A DNA stretch of 64,000 bases from Branchiostoma floridae (GCF_000003815.2 NC_049989.1:17326554-17390553), one strand, 5' to 3'. Counted from the stretch's first letter, positions 20,382 through 31,510 are shown. The notes: generated from the sequence alone by a model not told the origin. Program-made: numbers and translations.

Positions 20382-21700
20382 GGAATATGATTTCTTGAAG
20401 GTGAAGCAAACATGTACCATGTCTGTCTTAACAGGGGTGTATTCAGGAAATATTTGCGGAATTCATACGAGCTCTAAGGATCGTATGGATTCCGTAAAAC
20501 TCATATGAATTAAGTCAGATTCGTGTGTTTCTTTAATCTCCAAGCAGATCCTACAATGGCCGATAAGGTTAATAAGTACCAAACTCAGACGAAGGAGTGT
20601 AGTGAGCACAAAAGGTGTCTTTTGCCTGAATTGTGAGGAGCTTACAAACTCGTGTTCAATATTAAAACCTTTGAGATTAATATTGAATCAATACTAGTAG
20701 TCAAAGATAGTTTGCGCAAAGTATACTTTGACATTACTCTTTCCACGGAGTTTTTATCATTTTTGCTCTACCAGACTACATGACCCACTCTCCAAGCAAG
20801 CATGTACAGGTTGATAGACTCTTCAACATTGTCAACTTCTCATATGCCGGTAGGACCAGCGGGGTGACCAAAAGTGACCTTTGGGCTGGTCACACTTTAC
20901 TTCACCAACATCTGCTTGGAAAGTTATACGCCAGTCAGCCAGCTGCTTCCGGCGTCAGTGTCCTGGCGTGGTAAGGTCGCGCTCTGGGGCGATTTCGGAT
21001 TAGCACGGAGGTGCGAACTTTCAGCTTTCCTGGCGAGAGCCAACAAACCGCTTCATTCAATGAATGGGTTGTTTTGATTTCTTCTCAGACAACAAGAACT
21101 TTCTTTGAGATTAGGATTACGGAATTCATACGAACTCTACTAATCGTAAATATATCGTGTGCATTTCGCAAACCTCTTTTGAATTCAAATCCGTGTGTTG
21201 TTTGGTAATGAGTCGTTTAAAATAACTATAAATTCGTACATATTCCATTAAACTCTTATGAAAGCCGTTATATTCTTATAAAAACAGGCACCCCTGGCTT
21301 TGGAGGTCTCCTCATAACAGGTTTAAATTTGAAGCCATATGTGGTTTTTTTTTTCGTAGTGGACCAACAGATCTCTACAAACTTGTCACAGGGCTGAAGT
21401 AAACCAAGGAGGTTAAACCTCCTTGAGTAAACCAATAACAGCTATTAGCATGAAGGTGCAAAGTTTCCTCATTCTTTACAATGGCAAACAAACAAGTATC
21501 TATTCTCCTAGCAGAGGTTGGGTCACCACGTGAAGGGAGCGAACCGATAAATTCCGACTACTTTTCCCAACTCACCATTCTGTGACCAAAAATCCGCTTG
21601 AAGAAAAAATTATTCACTTTCTTGGGTAATTCAATGGTACGTTAGGTAATGAGTATTGATTTTTCCGCATGATATGTAACCTCCTTGTTTATATTCATAG
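20382..21700. repeat. internal region of the 3-kb element with a diverged duplication
   Basis: CAGCTTTC-T-GCGAGAGC followed by CTTCATTCAATGAACGGGTT occurs at about 20092-20160 and again at 21021-21085. GGAATTCATACGAGCTCTA (about 20459) is matched by GGAATTCATACGAACTCTA (about 21120). A possible second small inverted-repeat element lies at 20786-20925 (ACTCTCCAAGCA and TGCTTGGAAAGTT). No coding content is seen. Confidence 0.55.
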
Positions 21701-22039
21701 TGCGTAGAGGTGCTCGGTCAGCTATCGGCTCTGTGTGTTTGTTGTTTACAGTATCTCTGTATGGAGCCCTAAACACCGATTTGTTGATGGTGACGTGAAC
21801 CAAGTGTTTACATTCATATAGCCCGTGGAGCTGCTTGATCAGCTATCGGCTCCGTGTGTTTGTTGTTTACAGTACCCCTGTATAGAGCCCTAAACACCGT
21901 CATGAAGGTGACGAGAACTAAGTGTTTGCATTCATGAGTGCGTAGAGCCCGTTTCGTGGAGCTGGAGGGCTGTACGAGCAACCTCCATGGAGGTGCTCTG
22001 TAGAGCTCCTCCATGGAGGTTGCTCGTGCAGCCCCTATT

Positions 22040-22300
22040 GCATGTGAATCGGACTGGACAGTGAACGTTAATGGTTAAAATGTGGGCGCCATCCTATTTT
22101 GGGAAGCGAGATGGGGGCGGAAGTGAATGCCCGGTGATTTCAATACAACTCCAATACAACTCTGTATAGACGGAGTATGTCATTTTTAAGATCAACAGGG
22201 CTGTAATTAACATATGGGATCACGTGCACGCAAAATGGATTTGTGCACATAAAATTTCTGACTGAACTTGCTCATGTAGCTTATTTGTGTTATTAACATA
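22040..22300 (+). repeat. 250-bp dispersed direct repeat, copy 1
   Basis: GTGAATCGGACTGG, GTTAATGGTTAAAATGTGGG and GATTTCAATACAACTCCAAT are found in the same order at 26960-27215. The copy begins exactly where the 3-kb inverted-repeat element ends, which supports the idea that the element inserted into a member of this family. Confidence 0.7.
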
Positions 22301-22518
22301 AGGAAACAATGTAACGTTAGTCAGTTATAAGTTACATAACTTGTAGATTACATTTTCAGGTGTTATCTTTCCATTGGTTTACATAGTACTTTAATTGAAA
22401 TCCGGGACAGAGGTGTGTAATCATGCAAATATGCGTCTATTATTATTCTAAGACATTCGACTTCCTCTAAGTCTATAGTCAAATGAGATGTAGTTGAAAT
22501 GTTTTAGAGCAGTAGACA

Positions 22519-22745
22519 AGCGCTCAACTGACGCTATTAACAATTCTTCAGTTGAACTCTCCACCCCTCGAAACGCCCAAATCCCATATCACACTTGTAG
22601 AAAACTCCACACTTAACACTCTTATAACAGCTGAAAAATTAAACAAGGCAATCTCAAACCTAAAGAACAATAAATCTAGTAGCAGTAGGACAGACAACAC
22701 ATTACTAAAGCGCCTCCTGATAAGTTCTGAAGATTTTTTACCGAT
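22519..22745 (+). pseudogene. LINE fragment upstream of the reverse transcriptase
   Basis: The frame contains STLNTLITAEKLNKAISNLK then NNKSSSSRTDN. It parallels SSILDSLITEKELDTAISNL in the LINE at 32.9-36.7 kb. It is a short relic of the same LINE group and ends at a TGA near 22748. Confidence 0.5.
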
Positions 22746-23398
22746 GTGAATTATGATTTTAAAATAATGAATATTCTGTACGGATTACTTCTGTTGAGCC
22801 AGTTACTCTAGTGTTGGTCCTGCTTCACCAAGAGCTGACCAGATATAGGCAATATGCAAAGCTATCATAAGGGGATGACCCCTCTAGCATATAGAAGACT
22901 TTATGATTATGATTAGAACTTGAAGGCTGTTCACAAGATGGACACAGGCAGCACAACTATTAGATTAAAGCTTAAGAAAAAGAACGAATGTTATGAATTC
23001 ATAGATCTGTAAGAGTATATACTGTCAGAATAGAAAAAAAATGTTTTGTTACATATTGGTGGGGCGATGCAGACTTAGCCACGTTTGGGATTTTGTTCTC
23101 GCCGCAAAAATGCCACCTACATCAGCAACATATATAACGGTGAGAAGCAGAACTCCAGTCAGAAGCTCGTAGGAAGGTGTGTGATAGACGCTGAAACGTA
23201 AGCACAGCAAGTATACCCTGTTAATGTACCAGAATAGTCATATATAATATTGCACTGCTGTTCTATTCTAATGAAATCTAGGCCAGGTTGTTTTTCACAT
23301 AGGAAACAAGAAATGCGATTCTTTCTTTTCTTTATAAAGTTATCCTATGACGCCAATGCAATGTGATCTTTTTCTAACTCTTTCTACCCCTTCTGCAG

Positions 23399-23621
23399 GC
23401 TGGAGACATCCACATCAACCCCGGCACCATTGATCTGAAACTAGCTCGTAAACGACTATATACATATCAATGTAAACAGTTTACGTAATAAAGTACAAGG
23501 CATTGCACAGGTATTAAATGCCAACACCTTTTACATTCTTACAATATTAGAAACACATCTAGACAGCAATGTACATGACGGAGCTCTCGGCGACTGCACC
23601 ACAATCCATTATGCAACCTAA
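23399..23621 (+). pseudogene. LINE N-terminal region: 2A-like motif and endonuclease start
   Basis: AGDIHINPGT (from 23399) resembles the ribosome-skipping 2A signature D-(V/I)-E-x-N-P-G-P, with two key positions changed. After a +1 shift the frame reads HINVNSLRNKVQGIAQVLNA then ILTILETHLD, the first blocks of an APE-type LINE endonuclease with its catalytic Asn and Glu. It ends in a stop near 23621. Placing a GDxExNPGP-like motif before the endonuclease is known from some non-LTR retrotransposons. Confidence 0.5.
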
Positions 23622-24389
23622 AGAATAAGATTGGCCCCACCGACTCTGAGAACTATTATATTTGGGGACTGTAAAATGACACATGCAGAAACATCTGCAT
23701 TATATGAGTAGTGACCATTCGAGATGGGGCGACTGCCTTTATGACTTAATTCACCAGACTTGACGAAAACACCAGGACCGTCCTCAGCAGACCCGAGGCC
23801 TCCGCAGCTTGGTCGAACAACAACTGTTAATCTTTAGATTATGTCTTGAAAATGGCGATTGACTGGAAGTTATACTATTCGCCAAAGCTTTTTTTTATTT
23901 TTATTTTTCAGGGAGAAAGAAATATCTAGGATCTGGCCTCTCAGTGTCTCAGTATGAAATAGCTATCTATGTTTTCCAGCTCGGAGTTCGCAGTGTAGTA
24001 ATTGTAAATGTATAAGTATGTAGAATTTTCCAAACTACTTCATGTGCAAACTGTTAATGCTACAAATAGACTTAATAGCGTATCTAAAAGTGTACTTTAA
24101 GGGAAACTGTCCTTTTTTTCTGTATATTCCATTACTGATTCATTCCAATACTTATATTTGAACACAAGTGAAATTTCCATGTCATAGGTACAATCAATGC
24201 GTATTGTGAAATGCTGTAATAAAACATTTACTGGGTGTAATATTTACTGTGTCAGTTTCTTGTTGTTTAAAAAAACTATGGCACATTGTATTTATGTTGT
24301 TTGTCATTTTTTTCTCTTCCAGGTAAGTGAGCAAGAAAAACACAGCGACAAGACCAGAAAAAGCAGCAAAAAAAGGCAGGTGTAATTCT
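23622..24389. other. no gene seen
   Basis: Possible decayed endonuclease continues to about 23700; after that the sequence is AT-rich with several long homopolymer runs and no supported exon. A splice acceptor-like TCTCTTCCAG lies at 24314-24323. Confidence 0.3.
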
Positions 24390-24391
24390 CC

Positions 24392-25910
24392 TTGCTGGAT
24401 CCTTCCTTCATCAATACTCAAGCGGGCTGCCACCGTACACTGTTAGTTTCCAAGGCAAAAACAAGGAGGTGCACAACCATCTTCGTTTTGGATGTGCACG
24501 GCGACAAGAGGTACCCTGCCATTGTTTGCAAACCCACTTTTGTGAAAACGTTATTGGAAGAACACCAGTCCAACGATGCTTCCACCAACGATGCCGCCTC
24601 CCTACCAATTGGATAAAATGGGGAAACAGAAGGTGGTATGGAAGATCCATTAGAGGTGTATCTCCGCAGGGTGTCCAAGATGCCCTTCTTTCCGCCCAGG
24701 ACAGAAAGACATCGTCAATTCAATAATCACCGGTCAGAACACCTTTCTCGTAATGCCAACATGTGGTGGGAAGACACGCTGCTTCGCATTACCAGCCCTC
24801 CTAAGGAAAGGCGTAGCTGTGGTGATTATCACCTTGATCTCTCTTGGAGCAGACCTAGTCTACTGAGGAGATACGAAGAGAGGAGTATTCCAGCCGTCTT
24901 CTTGTCTCATCTCACTGCAGAGGCAAGCCTCAACACCGCCATCCACGACCCTAACAGCAACTCTCCGAAAGCAAAGCTTGTCATCACAACACCCAAAAAT
25001 CTTCTCAACAATCAAATGGAGTGGGACTGTGTGGTAGGACTCAAAGAAAGGTGTATTTCGGAGATGGTCGTGTCGGACGAGGCCCACTGTATGGATCAGA
25101 TGGGTCATAAATTCCGCCCTGCCTACCTACAGCTGTCCAGACTTGCAGAACTCCAAACATAGATTGTTGCGTGTACAGCCACTACCACCCCCACAACAAA
25201 GGAGATTATAATCACAAATCTACAGATAGAAGACTGCCGTACATTCTACAATTCATTGGAAAGACTTAAGAAGAAACATTCAGTATTGTGTACGATTAAA
25301 GGGAAAGGTGAGGGAGGTGTGCCTTGGCCAGGTGTGTGACGTGGTTCTAGAAAACAAGGAACAGTGTGGCATCGTTTATTGTCAGACAGTAGGCGATGTT
25401 AAGGACATCCACTACCACCTGCAAGAAAATGGGGGTAAGAACAGTCAAGTACCATGGCACAGGGACAGGACAGAATGAGAGGGAGGGAAGACAAGGTTTG
25501 TTGGACTGGCAGAGAGGCCTAAAGGATGTGCTAGTAGCAACAAAGGCGACAGGGGCAGGAATTGACAAACACAACGTAAGGTTTGTTGTTCACCTTGGCT
25601 GTCCTTCCTTTGTCCCAGACTACGTACAGGAATCAAGACGTACCGGAAGGCTGGCGAAAGCAGTCCTGTTGTACAAGTCTTAACACGTAAATAGGATAGG
25701 AGAGATACAAGACGAGAGCTATCAGAAGATTTTCTGATATTTTTAACTTTTGTGAAACTGAACTGTGCAGAAGAAAGATTTTGTTGGATGCATTTACAGA
25801 AGATACGACCTCATTTGAATGCAACAAAACATGTTGCCTCAACCCGACTGTGGCACGAGAGATGGTTCTGACCACAGAAGCTGCCAGAATGGTGAGGTGC
25901 GTGTCTGCTA
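24392..25910 (+). pseudogene. RecQ-type DNA helicase, decayed (copy 1)
   Basis: Superfamily 2 helicase motifs appear in RecQ order over three frames. RPGQKDIVNSIITGQNTFLV then MPTCGGKTRCFALPALL is motif 0 plus the Walker A loop (24690-24810; a Cys-Gly replaces the usual Gly-x-Gly). VVIITLISLGADLVY is motif Ia. SDEAHCMDQMGHKFRPAYLQ (about 25072-25131) is the DEAH box with the RecQ aromatic-loop region. GIVYCQTVGDVKDIHYHLQE is motif IV. DVLVATKATGAGIDK and QESRRTGR are motifs V and VI. TELCRRKILLDAFTEDTTSF then CNKTCC is the RecQ zinc-binding subdomain. At least four frameshifts disable it. An N-terminal 74-codon frame (24392-24616) may belong to the same protein. A second decayed copy exists at 47.3 kb, so it is probably carried by a transposable element. 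Confidence 0.7.
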
Positions 25911-26031
25911 TCCGGCATACTGTGCCACAGGCACCTTAATCTCTACTGGCTAGAGTTTTCCTTGGCCTTGGGTCTGGACAAGAGGTGAAAAAGGGAAAGT
26001 ATAATCAGCTACCTGAGTTTGTTCTGGTTAA

Positions 26032-26118
26032 AACTCTGGCTTCAATCTGAAAATGGTAAAAACTCTGGCTTCAATCTGAAAATGGTAAAAACTCTGGCTT
26101 CAATCTGGAAATTTGTAG
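26032..26118. repeat. 29-bp tandem repeat, three copies
   Basis: ACTCTGGCTTCAATCTGAAA plus ATGGTAAAA occurs three times in a row, the last copy imperfect. It interrupts the C-terminal part of the helicase relic and looks like a recent slippage event. Confidence 0.85.
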
Positions 26119-26139
26119 GAGATTTATCCGCACATTAAC

Positions 26140-26659
26140 TAGGGTAGAGATTCTACAAGAGGTACTAGTACCACCTCGACCTCCGCATCCACCCCCGCAG
26201 ACAATTCCGCCTCCAGCTTCAGCCAAGGCTCCAACACCGGTTTTACCTCTGTACCTGCAACCTCACTTCTTCTACCAAACTCCAAATAAAAGGAAAGTTA
26301 ACACCTCCACCGTGGAGACACTACTGGATTCATTAAAAGACAGTCAAGCACATGCACCACAGCTTCAAACCAACCTTGAAGAAAACCTCACCCTAGTGAG
26401 TGAATTTGATGTCTGGCTTCAATTGATGACCTTGTCTCTGAAGACCCTACCCACGAACTTGCTGAGAGTGTTCTGCAATGACAATTATACTCTTGTGTCT
26501 CGCTATCTTAAGCTCTTACTTAGACTTAGGGGCTGTCGTGTCTCAAGCTCGCAGATACCAAAAGTTCCCAGCAGTACACCCTTTAGGATGACTAAAAGAA
26601 ACGGAGTGTTCTACATTGACTTAGATATATTAACGATTGTTATATGTTTAGAGAATTAG
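26140..26659 (+). CDS. proline-rich and helical C-terminal region downstream of the helicase
   Basis: Frames read VPPRPPHPPPQTIPPPASAK then, from 26312, ETLLDSLKDSQAHAPQLQTN and FDVWLQLMTLSLKTLPTNLL, ending at a TAG (26657-26659). The order, with a Pro-rich linker followed by a helical domain, suggests it belongs to the same transposon protein as the RecQ helicase. No known domain is recognised. Confidence 0.4.
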
Positions 26660-26959
26660 ATAATCTTCTATTAGTAAAAGAACGATACTACAGCGACTAA
26701 GTTTTATCACAGTCATATGACATGTCACGTAAAGGTTTTAATTCATATCCATAAATTAACCCAGGACGAAAAAAGGCCACGCTGCATTATTAAAATAATT
26801 TCATTTTACTTTCCATTGCATTTGTTGACTTTCTACTTATATACAAAGCGTGCGTTCTCTCATTTTGGCTGCAGTAATGCCCGGTGATTTGAATATGAAT
26901 TCATTTCCACATATGTAACATTGAATTTGAATTCGGTACCGCGGTGTAACGTTACGGTA

Positions 26960-27215
26960 GCATCTGAATCGGACTGGGCGGTGTCCGTTAATGGTTAAAA
27001 TGTGGGCGCTGACCTATTTTGGAAAGCGAGATGGGAGCAGAAGTGAATGTCTGATGATTTCAATACAATTCCAATACAAGAGTATGTCATCTCTAAGATA
27101 AGTATGGCTGTAATTAATTTACAAGATCATGTGCACGAAAAAAATGAAAGTGTGCACATATAATGTTTGACTGAACCCGCCTATTTTTTTGTGCTGTTAA
27201 CGTTTTCTCCAGTAG
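26960..27215 (+). repeat. 250-bp dispersed direct repeat, copy 2
   Basis: It matches 22040-22300 over its length with small indels and the same strand: GAATCGGACTGG, GGTTAAAATGTGGGCGC, GATTTCAATACAATTCCAAT, then CATGTGCACGA. The upstream flank AACGTTACGG-TAGCATCTGAA resembles the left flank of the 3-kb inverted-repeat element, so it looks like the uninterrupted form of that locus. A related ATGCCCGGTGATTTGAATA lies at 26877. Confidence 0.7.
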
Positions 27216-27654
27216 AAAAAGGGAATAAAAATATGAAAAAAAGGTTTTCGATGTCCTTAGTTTTCAGTTTGTAGAGCTGATATGTAATCTTAATGGTAAT
27301 GGTTAGAATTCAGATACTGTGTTTATGAATCTAGGAAACATTGGGTGGATTTTTTTAATTTCATTTCTACGCTCACCTTTGATTATTCAATTATATTAAA
27401 TTGTGTTTGAACACGGACAAAGCTAATAGCCATGTCATCATCCCATTTCTTTCAAAGTATATGTTAACTGTGCAAGCAAACAAATTTTGTGCAGTTTTTT
27501 TTTTCTCATCTTTACCTGTGCACGTTTACCAAACAGTGCACCTGTCCATTTATTCAAAAAATAAAATATGTTTGCATGACTGTACTTTTAGAAATTGTCA
27601 ATGAGACTCATTTTCCTATGTGTTCATTTTTAAGTCTTCGTGATTTCTCTTACA

Positions 27655-27812
27655 GATTACAGCCACTTTAGCCAGACTCCACCAACTCGCTCGCCTACAG
27701 CTTCTTTCCGTCCCAACTGCGACATCAGGGAGATGGATACTTTACTGCTGAGGAGCAAACCACGCAAGCAAAACAGAGGAGTTCAGACTGGAAGAGTCTT
27801 GAGAGGTATCCA
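27655..27812 (+). CDS. candidate exon, unrecognised
   Basis: TTCTCTTACAG is a good acceptor at 27645-27655. A following frame reads QLRHQGDGYFTAEEQTTQAK then QRSSDWKSLERYPYLTPGCF. It has no identified family. It lies about 1 kb after the helicase C-terminus and could be a further exon of the same element. Confidence 0.3.
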
Positions 27813-27929
27813 TATTTAACCCCAGGGTGTTTTTTTTCTGTGAACATACAATTTGCTAAGGCTGTGAAGTTATGCTACAGCCAGAGTCCCCTGAATACCC
27901 TTTTTGCATCCTAGAATCTAGTTGTTCCA

Positions 27930-28165
27930 TCGCACATGTAATAGAAGTGAATTTAAAGACAGGAATGGTACTACTGAGGTGTCATTTATTCTGAACTGAC
28001 TCTCGCGTGCGGTTACGCTATAAATAATATTCACAATAGCTGCTCCCGAAACATAAAACTAGCTGTCACAAAATAATTTGGTAACGCACCAACCGGACAA
28101 CATACCGGGCAGCCTCCGACGACAGTTTGGAGAACGACCTTCCCATGTGCGTTTTGCAAAGCTTA
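27930..28165 (+). repeat. dispersed repeat R1, copy 3
   Basis: GAAGTGAATTTAAAGACAGG, ACTCTCGCGTGCGGTTACGC, ATTCACAATAGCTGCTCCCG and GCACCAACCGGACAACATAC follow in R1 order. The match ends after CCCATGTGCGTTTTGC, before the position of the splice donor seen in copies 2 and 4. Here R1 passes intact across the site where the CR1 is inserted in copy 1. Confidence 0.75.
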
Positions 28166-28309
28166 GAACAGCTGTACTTAGCCATGACCGGAAGGTCAAT
28201 GAGTACAGCATCCCAGGTACAGACTTGAGAACTGCAGGTATTCCAGACACTCTCGCTTGAGATCGGGTTCAGGGACTCATCACACTAGGCAATAGAAACA
28301 GACAGAAGA

Positions 28310-28978
28310 TTGTTTAAGATAGTTAAGTCTAACCACCTTAACCCTCTCGCTTACAATACATCGGTGCACGCCTCAACAGGCGTCACACCTTTTTTCCTAG
28401 CCCATGGGAGGGAAGCGAACTTACCCGCAGACGCACCACTCGACAAAAACCCACAAACGTCACCCCGGGGGCCAGTTAACGTCGTCATATGCCCGATCAG
28501 TCTCCGGACAGCTTTTAAACAGGTGCGACAAAATGCAGAGCGGGCAAGCCACAAGCAAAAGTCAGCCTATGACGCCATGGTGTCACATACACCATATCGT
28601 GTACATAGAGTGTGACTAGATGACCCAACTACTGTCAGATAGAAACTCAAGCCTGGTTGGAAGGGACCTTACACTGTTGTTGAGCGGCTCCGACAGGGTA
28701 ATGACCCAATGACCCATACCGCATAAAGCACGACATCACTCACAAAACAGATCGTGCATTACAATCAATTACAACGTTGCGACACACCTCGTCAAACCGT
28801 ACCTGCCAAAGAGACACAACCTTGCTGTGCAAGAACTTTGAGTCATCAGATAAATCTACCTTCGCGTTCGCAGACTGCGTTCTGGAGTGAAATTGCGAAC
28901 TGTGCTATCAAATTACTTTCAGCTGGATTACCCGCTGACTTCCGGAAGAAAGGAGTAGCAGTCGACCACTATAGATAG
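28310..28978 (+). pseudogene. Ty3/gypsy integrase C-terminal remains
   Basis: The frame LNPLAYNTSVHASTGVTPFF then FLAHGREANLPADAPL is the end of a retroviral-type integrase core (the AYN-x-x-x-H-x-S-T-G-x-x-P motif). FKQVRQNAERASHKQKSAYD and, after stops, KLKPGWKGPYTVVERLRQG correspond to the integrase C-terminal GPY/F module. Stops at the YRV-x-R-x-V position and in the DDPTTVR region show decay. The catalytic DDE residues lie upstream and are absent. No LTRs were found. Confidence 0.7.
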
Positions 28979-29911
28979 ACTTATCTATTACAGACATTGT
29001 ACTTCCCAACATTTGTCAGCAATATGCTGATTAAACGCAGTACAGAACTTTCAATTTGGTCGAATAACGAGTGGCTCTGATAGTATTTACTAACTTTTTT
29101 TAGAGACATAGTCGAATAGTAGTTCGTATTTGATAAACAGGTGAAACGTTGTTTAACTAAGCTGTTTGGATTATTTTTGAGGATAAACTGTTATTGCAGT
29201 TTAATGTTGATATATATGAATTATACACCTCTACAGTTAAACGAGGCAAACAAACAATCTAGAGTGTATCTGTTCACAGAGGTGCAGTTGCTTCCAGGGC
29301 TGTGGCAGAAGATAGTTGTGAAGTTTGGGGGCAAAGATGGATTTGATAACAGATGTTATTGCCTTGCAATGTAACGTTTAGACTGGAAAGAATAGGTATA
29401 AACCGAGGTTCTTCAGCCAAGAACTGGGGTATGGTGGAGTCGACGTCTTAACCCAAGAGTTAAGCGGTAGATATGTTTATGTCTTTCCACCATTTAAACT
29501 TTTAGCAGCCATTGTAGAATTTATCTGTCAAAAAAGTAATCTTCTTGTTACCTTTAAATATCGTGACTTCCTGGCGCCAATATGTGTAAATCGTATCTGC
29601 TTAGTTGTATTATCTGTACTTAAGGCTTTCCTGCAACGTACATAAATGTCAACTTAGTATGATTTTAATATGCATTGTTGATGTTTTTTGTAAAATCAAC
29701 ATAATTCGGTGGAAATTCCTTCAGCATTGTACACGTGTACGAGAGCCCGCAACAAAAAGTTGGCAGAAAAATTCAATGCAATGAGGTTATTTAATTGTTT
29801 ATCCGCTTTGCTCCAGGAGTACAATGTACTTTCAGATCCGTGGTAGACAGCAGTGCTACTTGTAATGCTATGGTTTATCAGTATGCTTAAAATGAATATT
29901 TTGACTTACAG
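28979..29911. other. no gene seen
   Basis: AT-rich sequence with no supported exon. An open frame at 29141-29374 shows no domain. A pyrimidine tract and TTACAG end the region at 29911. Confidence 0.3.
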
Positions 29912-30640
29912 CTCTATGACTCTGTCCTGTACATGCCGTTGGCCGGCTTTCTACCGAAAGGAGCCGTTCCAACCACTACCGCGGAACATGTGGCGCTGAT
30001 TGAGGCGGGAAAAGACGGCGAGTCAGAGCCAACGCCACAAACATGCCATGCACGGAAGTATCTGGAGCCGCACAGAGGATCACACTCACCAGAGAACAAA
30101 CAACACAGCTCGACGACTTCCATATTAAACTCACACCAAAGTACCGTGAGTCTCTCCGGAAACAGCTAAGGCCAAGTACCTCAAAAGTCCCAAAAAATTA
30201 ACAACGCCATTTAGAAAGTGGTCATCACCTCGACTCGACAGTGAAGACTGTGAAGCAATGCAGGACCCTCTTCAGAAGGTATGAAGTACATCCGTGAAAA
30301 GAGGGATTTTGTTGTAGAATATCGCTGCAAGGAGGCAGAGACAGGGTCGGGAACCGTTGTGTCCTTTTACGTGGGCATAGATGGCCAGGTTGATGTTGGC
30401 ATGGTGAATTTCTTCTTCAAGCAGTCATTTTTGGGAGAGGAATTTTTCCATACCAACGTCACCTGGCTCCCGACTGCTACCAGAGACACGGTATCGGGAC
30501 TGCTGCGCTCGGACCTGGATACAGCAAGACATCAAGTTGCTAAAACACCCACCTCCTTCTGCACGTTATCCAATCTTTCCCACCCCTTGTTGACGGCTCG
30601 GGACTCATTATCCACATGCATTATGGATCCTAAACTTTGA
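29912..30640 (+). pseudogene. large exon-like segment, unrecognised, frameshifted
   Basis: After a TTGACTTACAG acceptor the frame reads LYDSVLYMPLAGFLPKGAVP and TTTAEHVALIEAGKDGESEP. A shift follows near 30070, giving TREQTTQLDDFHIKLTPKYR. A further frame from 30281 reads YIREKRDFVVEYRCKEAETG then TVVSFYVGIDGQVDVGMVNF. The last shift near 30530 gives HVIQSFPPLVDGSGLIIH. The codon content is protein-like throughout, so this is a once-real protein of over 200 residues. I do not recognise the family. Confidence 0.45.
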
Positions 30641-30787
30641 CAATACTAATACGTGTTCCCTAAAGACTTAATTCGCATTCACCAGGATTTGTAGTACTGG
30701 CGGGCTCACTGCAATTCGAGCAGGGTACTTAACTTTGAAATGTTTGCAGCAAAGAAATGCACGTAACATGACTCATAAAATTTTGGT

Positions 30788-30870
30788 ATCCCTATTGGCG
30801 TTGTCTTGGCGAGACGGTAAGGGTGTCCTAGGTCCTGCGTTCGAATCCCAGATATTGTGGATTTGTACAG
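30788..30870 (+). repeat. tRNA-derived SINE head
   Basis: TGGCGAGACGG (about 30806-30816) fits an internal A-box and GCGTTCGAATCCC (30837-30849) fits a B-box at tRNA-like spacing. No acceptor stem can be paired, so it is not a functional tRNA gene. The sequence continues into a non-tRNA body (GGAGGCCGCAAATGAGTACC), as expected for a SINE. Confidence 0.5.
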
Positions 30871-31100
30871 GAGGCCGCAAATGAGTACCTAGCCTCGGCT
30901 AAGACGTCATCGAGCTCAGCTCGGAAAAGACGTTAGAGGAGTCCATTGTTATAGACTCAAAACGGCGAAGAAAAGTATGGGCTTTGCAGTCTTTAGCACA
31001 AGTCTGGTATGTTCTACGATGACCATTTATAATCCCGAAATACATTGAGAAAAAAAACGCAGATTGTAATTTCAAAACGTAAACTACAACACATTCGCAG

Positions 31101-31235
31101 TTAGCCCCATTAAAGAGGCCACTTATTGACAAGAGCGGCGACGAGTCTTACTTTTCTACGGCGAGTGTGGAGTCGTTTGTGCCGTTCGACCGGGAGCACG
31201 CTGCGCAAGAAAAAGTCTTGACTAAAGTTGCTGAG
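31101..31235 (+). CDS. candidate 45-codon exon, phase 0 at both ends
   Basis: Flanked by CATTCGCAG and GTATGT, the exon is exactly 135 bp and open. It reads LAPLKRPLIDKSGDESYFST then ASVESFVPFDREHAAQEKVL. Its donor joins in phase 0 to the acceptor at 31510. No family is recognised. Confidence 0.45.
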
Positions 31236-31510
31236 GTATGTAACTTTATGCAACTTTCTCCGGTGTCAATAAATTCAACATATATGAAAAGACAGAATAC
31301 GACATTGTAATCTACATTTTTTTCAGAAAAGTACATCTTGATACAATTTTTGTCTAGCAAACTGACTGGTGAAATGTTGTGTTAGTAGCTATACAAGAAT
31401 GATCAAATTCAATCTTGGAAAAGAATTGTATGTTCATGAGAGGAGCTTGATAGTCTCTGGAAGAACGATTTCCTTATTTACAGTAACGTGTGTTTTTATC
31501 TGTACAATAG

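Larger units (their letters stand above)
19043..22039. mobile_element. 3-kb inverted-repeat element with subterminal 121-bp arrays
   Basis: The left (19047-19185) and right (21880-22036) ends are inverted copies. Both start AGGGGCT(C/G)CACGAGCAACC and contain a short internal palindrome around CTCCATGGAGG. Inside the ends lie 121-bp repeats: about 6.8 copies on the left and about 2 inverted copies on the right. GCATGTGAA occurs at 19034-19042 and 22040-22048, a probable 9-bp target-site duplication. A related locus at 26945-26980 has only one copy of this word and no insert. A 9-bp duplication with long inverted ends fits a Mutator-like element. It encodes no protein. Confidence 0.7.

Noticed and set aside
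28310-28980. Intact LTR retrotransposon
   Set aside because: Only the integrase end is present, with stops, and no LTR pair could be seen.
30788-30870. Functional tRNA gene
   Set aside because: A- and B-box words are present but the acceptor and anticodon stems cannot be paired, so it is called a SINE head.
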